The position numbers and the translations under genes are program-made. A DNA stretch of 64,000 nt from the NCBI GenBank assembly GCA_017893485.1, contig CM030362.1, forward strand, positions 434,001 to 498,000, given 5' to 3'. Below the pieces are notes generated by a model, which was given only the letters and a program-made list of their open reading frames with translations, ran no database searches and was not told the DNA's origin. Positions 58,680-64,000 of this stretch are shown here, piece after piece; the stretch's first letter is position 1; every line of letters starts with the position of its first letter. The stretch is from Hemerocallis citrina. Taxonomy: Eukaryota; Streptophyta; Magnoliopsida; Asparagales; Asphodelaceae.

Positions 58680-60700
58680 AAATAAAAAACGATTTAAATA
58701 CCGATTAATGGCGTGGCTTGATCTGAGCCGTTGATCATGGACGAGCACAAATTTCGGAAGGATCTGACGGCTGTTATAGCTCGGCAGTGGTTTTCTCCAT
58801 TTTCGAGCTCGGAAAGGTACTTGCTCAGCTGCCGACCGGAGACTGGGGGGTTCGGCGTTCCGAACGACGTGGCGCAATCTGAGCCATCGGATGGTGGCGC
58901 GTTTTCCCAGAAAACGCTATCTTGTCTTTTTGCGCACGTGGCGCAATCTGGACCGTTCATCGTAAGGAGCACGAATTTCTGAGAGATCGAACGGTCGCGG
59001 TTGATCGATGTCTTTTTTCTCCGTTTACGAGCTCGGAAAGGCACTTGCTCGGATGCCGACCGAAGGCAGTGGTGTTCGGCAGGCCGAGCGACGTGGCGTT
59101 ATCTGAGCTGTTGGATGTCGGCACGCATCTCGAGACGGGCGCAGCTCCCAGGAAAACACTATCTTGTCTTTTAGTGCTCTCGGCGAGATCTGGGCCGTCT
59201 GATTGAGATCAGACGCGAAAGTTGAGGGGAAAGTGATTTTTCTCCGTTTACACGCTCGGGAAGGCACTTGCTCGGCAGCCGACCGAGGGCCTGTGGTTTT
59301 TGGCAATCTGAGATGGCTCTGTTCCCAATGGTATTAATGGCGCTTCGTGACTTGTGTGGCGTTTCGCCTTCCCGATGTCATTAAGGATAATTCCTTTAAT
59401 TAGTGCGTGGCGTTTCAACTTCCGAGGATCAGTAATTCCCCTAATTAAAACGCGGCGCTTCAATTTCCGAGGGTCATAATGGCTGGTTCTTGGAGGCAGG
59501 CTATAAGTACTCCACTCCCTTTGTCATTTTTGTCACAACCAAATTGAGTTCCAGACCTCGGAGGCATCTGCCTTGGGTAGCTTCTCTCTTGAGGTTCGGA
59601 GAGGTGGTCGCTCTTCTGCCTGGTTTTCCCTTTGTTCCTGACGGCCCCAAAGCGGATGTTAGGAGCGAGGGGGGACGAGGTAGTAGTGGCGACGACCGTG
59701 GTCCGGATCCGAGGGATGAGTTACTTCAGAAGGACGGGTGGTCGCTCTGTTGTCTTATTCTTCTCCCGTTCCTCACTGCTCCGAAGGGGATGTCAGGAGC
59801 GGGAGGGGATAAGGCAGTAGTGGCGACGACCATAGTCCGGACCGGGGTGTGTGGGTCTCTTCGGGAGGACGGGTGGTCGTTCTCTCACCAAGATCTTCTG
59901 CCTTCTTTGGTTGCTCCGAAGTGAGTGTCGAAGTAGGCGGAGGTCTTGGTGGGAGAGTGATGATCCATGTCCGATGCCGATCTCCGGGCCATCCGAGTCC
60001 GTTTGTTGCAACTGTGAAGGCGCCGCTGTCAGAGTCTTCTGACAAACTGATCCTTCCAGTTGCAACCAACTAGCTCTGGATGGCGCGCTTCTCTATCATG
60101 AGTCGCAGCTCGGGCTTCTGGACCGTCCGAGCCCGTTGTTTGCAACTGTGAAGGCGCTGCGGTCGGAGTCCTCTGACAAGCCGCGCCTTCCAGTTGTAAA
60201 CAACAAGCTTGGAACGGTGTGTTTCTCCTGATCTCTGAGTGTTGATGGGTCCCCTCTCATCTCTGTCTTCCTTCCGGGCTGATGGCTTCTGATGGATGTC
60301 AGCCCGGGGGAGTTAGAGATGGGGGGAGTGCCGATCTGTTCCCGACCGGGGCCCGTGGTCGGCGGAATACCGACTGATGCACGGGACCTGGGGGGCGCTC
60401 GCCGAAGGCGGCGCCTCAAAACTGAATCAAAATTTTTCCAGGTTCCTCTAGGCATAGGTGAGGCGTCCGAGGGTTCAATCGTCCGAGCGACGTGGCGCAC
60501 TTTGAGCCGTTGGATGATGGTGCGCATCTCAAGACGGGCGCAGCTCCCAAGAAAACACTATCTTGTTGTTTAGTGCTCTTGGCGAGATCTGAGCCGTCTG
60601 ATCGAGACCAGGCGCGAAAGTTGAGGAGAAAGTGAGTTTTCTCCGTTTACGAGCTCGGAAAGGCACTTGCTCGGATCCCGACCGGACCCTGTAGCCGGCA
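58680..60700. repeat. Repeat-rich 3' region of Tat-2
   Basis: Units with 'aaaacgctatcttgtc' or 'aaaacactatcttgt' recur near 58911, 59153 and 60550. Units with 'tttctccgtttacgagctcgg' recur near 59017, 59243 and 60636. A ~145-bp duplication (around 59640 and 59780, 'gtagtggcgacgacc') and a ~130-bp duplication (around 60010 and 60140, 'gcaactgtgaaggcgc') are also present. ORFs here are not credible. Confidence 0.75.
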
Positions 60701-60846
60701 TGTAAGTTTTGCTTGTAGCTCGGATTCAGATCCCCTGGTGCCGAGCTAGCTGACTTGGTGATGGAGACAGTGGTGGTGGGCCTTCGCGATGTTTCGAGAG
60801 CGGCCCAAAAGTCGCTTTGGAAGTCCAAGGGACGTCCCGTTTTTAC

Positions 60847-60853
60847 TATAAAT
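60847..60853 (+). promoter_or_regulatory. Possible TATA box of the Tat-2 opposite-strand gene
   Basis: TATAAAT 189 bp before the ATG at 61042, in a position comparable to 4981 in Tat-1. Confidence 0.45.
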
Positions 60854-61041
60854 CTTCACCCCCCCCTTAGACCAAGTCTCACTTTTTGTTTTTACTCTCC
60901 CTCCTCAGTTTTTACTTTGCTGCGAAGTTTTCTGCTCTCTGGCGGTGTTGCTGGCTGTCGCGGTAGCGTTTGTAGACTCCGGTGAACTCTCCGACCGTAC
61001 ACATCACTTCAAGGTCAGTCTCTATCCCTTCTCTCTTTGAA

Positions 61042-63348
61042 ATGGTTAAGATCACTGAGACCCCCGCCTCGGAACAAACCGTTGGCCGAGGGGACAAAGG
61101 GAAGGGTGTGGCGGAACCGAGCGAGCAGGAGGTCGTTCGTCCGGACAGAGAGGGCGATGTGGCTGAGCAGCCTAGGGAGGTTGAGGCGACGTCCCGGAAG
61201 AACAAGGGCGTGGTCACCATCGTGGAGACGCCGAAGACGGCGGGGGCGTTCGGTCGGCAGCCCATTGTCTTATCGAGTGTGGGTGGTGTTCGGGACTACG
61301 CCGATGACGTCTTCGGGAAAGTGACTCAGGGTACGGCCCCACTGGTGGAGGAGAATGAGCCAAGGGAGGTTTCCGAGGTGGACCATACTATCTCGTCGCT
61401 CACCGAGGATGACCTTCGGATGATCCGAGAGGGATTTCGGATCCCGCTAGAGTATGTCCTGCTTCTCCCCGGGCCGGGTTTTCGAGCTAACACGAGCTGC
61501 TCGCCCGACGTGTGCGTCTTCCCGGTCGATTCCCTTATTGCCGGACTCCGCTTTCCCCTCCATCCGTTCGTGGTTGAGGTCCTGGTCTTTTACGGTTTGA
61601 GTCCCGCTCAGCTGGCGCCGAACACATGGAGGCACGTTACAGCCTTCGTCCTTCGATGCCAAGAGGTTGGCGCTAAACCGAGCATGTTCCTCTTTCGTAA
61701 TCTCTATCGACCTTGCCAGCTGAGGAAAGATGAACAGAGGTTCTATCTGTCGCCCCGGCCGGGCGTGAAACTGATCGAGAATCCGGACTCGATCAAACAT
61801 TGGAAGACAAAGTATTTCCTTGTCCGATCCCTGACGCCGTGGGTGATACCGGCGGTTTGGGAGACGGAGGGTCTGCCCAAGCGTACCAAGAAGGAGATGC
61901 CACTGAATGAGGGAGAGGCCGAGGTCCGGAGGAAGCTCCTCGCTCTGCCAACCATGAGTTGGAAAGATATTACAGAGGAGGACCTGTTCCGTGGGGGTCT
62001 CAGTCCGATCGACCCTCGTATGCTTCTGGTATTTATACTCATTGTTTAGAGTTCATGAAAATTTATCTAAGTTCTTTCATTCGGCTTTTGCAGAGACGAT
62101 GAAGATGGACTACAGGGCCCTGATGGTGAAAGGTCGCTCGGAGCAGGAGAAGAAGAAGAGGTCGGCGGCGGAGACTCAGGAGAGCCGGCCAGCGAAGAAG
62201 CCTTCGGTCGCGAAGGCTGCCGAGCAGCCGAAGGTCATGGTCCTTGACCATGGGGAGGTCCAGGTCCTCGACCCACCCGCCCCGGATGCGCCGACACCGA
62301 CCCCGAAGGGGGACGCTCCTGGTTCGTCGAGCGGCACGTTCGGCGTGACGGAGGTGTTGTCCCTCCAAGTTCCGCCCCTGACTGCCGAGGCGGAGAAGAT
62401 CCTGACCGAGCGTCACAAACAGATCTTCATCCCCGACTGGCAGGTCATGCAGGTCGATGGCTTCTTGGGCGATGGCAACATCTGCATGGAAGCCGTAAGC
62501 ACCTGCCGACCCCGAAGGACCGAGCGACCCTGAAGGCCGGGCAAGCAGGGGACGCCGTGATGCAGATTGCTCGGAACACTATGTCGGTAAGTTGGCTGGG
62601 CTCTTTCTCTTTGGCTTTTCTTCCCTTGAGTTTTTTCTAAGTATTTGGGTTCGGATTTTAATCCGCCGCTCTTTTCCAGACCCTCTGCCACTTCAACTTC
62701 CTGCTCGAGGAGATGGCGAACAAAGAGCAGGAGAAGGAACGGGAGAGGACGGAGCGCGTCAAGGCTACGCAGCGGCTTGATGCCGAGCAGCTCCTCTCGA
62801 CGAGGAGGGCTGACGAGGTGAAGGGGTTGGAGGGGCAGCTGGCCAAGTCCATTCAGCTGTCGAAGGACACGGCGGCTAAACTTGAGGCCTCGGAGAAGGA
62901 GGTCGCCGAACTGAAGGAGGCCCTGGCCAACGCTCGGTCGGAGGCGGAGAAGGCTCAGAAGAGGGTCGAGAGGACCCAGGCCAAGCACCTGAAGAAGGTG
63001 AAGAGGGTGAAGAAGGCCGTGCAGGAGGAGGCTGCTCAGCATATGCTCCAGAACATGGAGGAAGCCTATGGTCGAGCACTGACCCACATAGCCGCCAGGA
63101 ACCCGGGCTTCGACATCTCCTCCTACCACTTTTACGACCCCGTGGAAGGGGAGGAGGGTGTGCCCGTGGGGATGCTCGGGCCTGCGGGAGAGACGGAAGT
63201 CGTCGAGGGTCCCGGGGAGTCCGAGGCCGAGGACGAGAAGGTGGTCGACTCCAAGGAGGAGAGTTGGAGCGAAGGCGAAGGCGAGGACGGTGGCGAGGAC
63301 AAGACCGAGGGGTCGACGGACCCAAGCGGCAAAAAGGTCGACCCCTGA
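61042..63348 (+). pseudogene. Spliced opposite-strand gene of Tat-2, 1-nt deletion in exon 2
   Basis: Homologue of 5192-7386. Exons 61042-62017 (976 nt, the same length as in Tat-1), 62094-62586 and 62680-63348; introns of 76 and 93 bp with GTATGC/GCAG and GTAAGT/CCAG. Shared motifs include GLRFPLHPF, PNTWRHV, PRPGVKLIENPDS, PLTAEAEKILTERHKQ and a C-terminal coiled coil with an acidic tail. Exon 2 is 493 nt, one short of what the flanking phases need. Alignment with Tat-1 places the loss near 62494-62504, after which the frame runs into a TGA. Start: 61042 aligns with the Tat-1 ATG; an in-frame ATG also exists at 60982. A GTAAGC donor at the same spot could allow other splicing. Confidence 0.75.
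62018..62093 (+). other. Intron 1 of the Tat-2 opposite-strand gene
   Basis: Donor GTATGC, acceptor TTTTGCAG, phase 1, at the same coding position as 6168-6259. Confidence 0.7.
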
Positions 63349-63605
63349 CTCGGTTGTCTTCTTTTTTGTCTTTTTTCTCTTGTAAGCCTAACTGCGGACT
63401 GGCCACCGCTAGTGTAAAGCTTTCACTTTGATTTTGAAATGAAAATATTTTGTTTGGCCAAAATTTGCCCAAGTGTTGAACTTCGGATTTGTGTGTGACT
63501 AGCCGTAGATGTTTCCGAGTGTTGGGTATCGGATTTATCTCTGTTTTTCAGGTGAAGTTCGGTCCGGTCACGGAGTTCGTCTACCTTCGGAAGGAGTTGG
63601 CCAAA

Positions 63606-64000
63606 ATGAAGCGTGAGCTCAAGGACAGCCGACAGAGGCGGTTTCTTCTGCTCGGCCAGGCGGAGGAGGTAAGGGCAGTTCTACGGAGGCAGTGCCGCGA
63701 GCTGTATCAGCTGCGGAAGCGCTACCAAGCCCCTTGTCCCGAAGGGGAAGTCGAGCGGCTCCGCGGGGAGCTAACCGCTGCCGAGCAGAGGAATGCCGAT
63801 CTTTTGGCAGAGGTCCAACACTTGGAATTGGCGGAGAGGGAACGCTCGGCGGAGGCAGTGAAGCTGGCATCCGAGCTGGAGAAGGCATTGGCCGAGCGCA
63901 AGAGGTTAGTGGCCGACGTCGACAGGCTCAGAAGGATCACGATAGATAGGGGAATCGAGGTCACCCACTTCCGCCGGCTCGCTGCCGATGGCACTAATGC
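63606..64000 (+). CDS. Second opposite-strand ORF of Tat-2, partial
   Basis: Open from the ATG at 63606 to the window edge (131 codons, no stop). The frame is also open upstream to a possible acceptor TTTTTCAG at 63544-63551. The protein is a Leu/Glu/Arg-rich coiled coil; LLAEVQHLELAE and IEVTHFRR match LLAEVYHLRIAE and IEVTHLRR of the Tat-1 ORF at 7549. The N-terminal part is longer than in Tat-1. Function unknown. Confidence 0.6.
   Translation, partial: MKRELKDSRQRRFLLLGQAEEVRAVLRRQCRELYQLRKRYQAPCPEGEVERLRGELTAAEQRNADLLAEVQHLELAERERSAEAVKLASELEKALAERKRLVADVDRLRRITIDRGIEVTHFRRLAADGTN

Larger units (their letters stand above)
57690..64000 (-). mobile_element. Tat-2: second Tat-lineage element, cut by the window end
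   Basis: Starts with a 597-bp LTR (57690-58286) in the same orientation as Tat-1, followed by the same polypurine tract, a repeat-rich 3' region and homologues of both opposite-strand genes. Gag-pol should lie beyond 64000. The left flank is GTAAG (57685-57689), which should recur after the far LTR. It inserted into the pararetrovirus remnant. Confidence 0.92.

Noticed and set aside
59490..60573. Overlapping ORFs in the Tat-2 3' region
   Set aside because: They lie in duplicated repeat units, occur on both strands and have no counterpart in Tat-1.

Overview
This window comes from a flowering-plant nuclear genome. It holds spliced plant genes and gene fragments, plant LTR retrotransposons of the Tat and Tekay/Del types, hAT, Mutator-like, Helitron, Stowaway, SINE and RTE elements, and a decayed plant pararetrovirus. 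Most of the sequence is nested transposons. The only host gene I recognise as a host locus is the C-terminal half of a GTG/COLD1-type GPCR-like membrane protein (+ strand, seven exons, 18238-35325). Its introns are packed with insertions, and no N-terminal exons are visible in the 18 kb to its left.

Layout. 1-17291: a probable Tekay/Del-type LTR, split by a complete Tat-lineage Ty3/gypsy element (Tat-1, 1897-15954, minus orientation). Tat-1 has two 663-bp LTRs that I read as identical, a perfect 5-bp target duplication and one uninterrupted gag-pol ORF. It also carries an opposite-strand, three-exon gene plus a second opposite-strand ORF. 17338-17661: a Stowaway MITE. 18238-35325: the COLD1/GTG exons with a SINE, a 4.9-kb Tekay-like solo LTR (itself holding a Helitron, a MITE and a solo Tat LTR), an RTE LINE and GA-rich minisatellites in the introns. 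36729-38261: fold-back elements, an inverted Helitron and microsatellites. 38688-42979: a gag-only, non-autonomous Tat relative with a ~110-bp tandem array.

43386-50395 is the most unusual object: a 7.0-kb hAT transposon with a perfect 8-bp target duplication. It has an almost intact BED/hAT transposase, broken by one stop codon in the BED finger. Downstream of it, in the same orientation, lie exon-intron fragments of five unrelated host genes: HMG-box, HisRS/GCN2-like, CBS-PB1, BRCA1/BARD1-type BRCT and a possible UBE3D-like gene. 50559-50960: nested Helitron termini. 51417-52462: a Mutator-type fold-back element. 52524-55024: a non-autonomous hAT with a small LTR element inside. 55229-57689: a degraded caulimovirid sequence (coat protein then movement protein), cut by the LTR of a second Tat element (Tat-2, 57690 to beyond the window end).

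How the parts fit together. Tat-1 and Tat-2 both carry the same opposite-strand gene, with first coding exons of identical length (976 nt) and the same intron positions, although the proteins differ at roughly half of their residues. This points to selection on that gene. The gag-only element shares LTR termini, primer-binding-site and polypurine features with the Tat elements and could depend on such elements for pol. All identifications come from reading the sequence and remembered family features; no searches were run.
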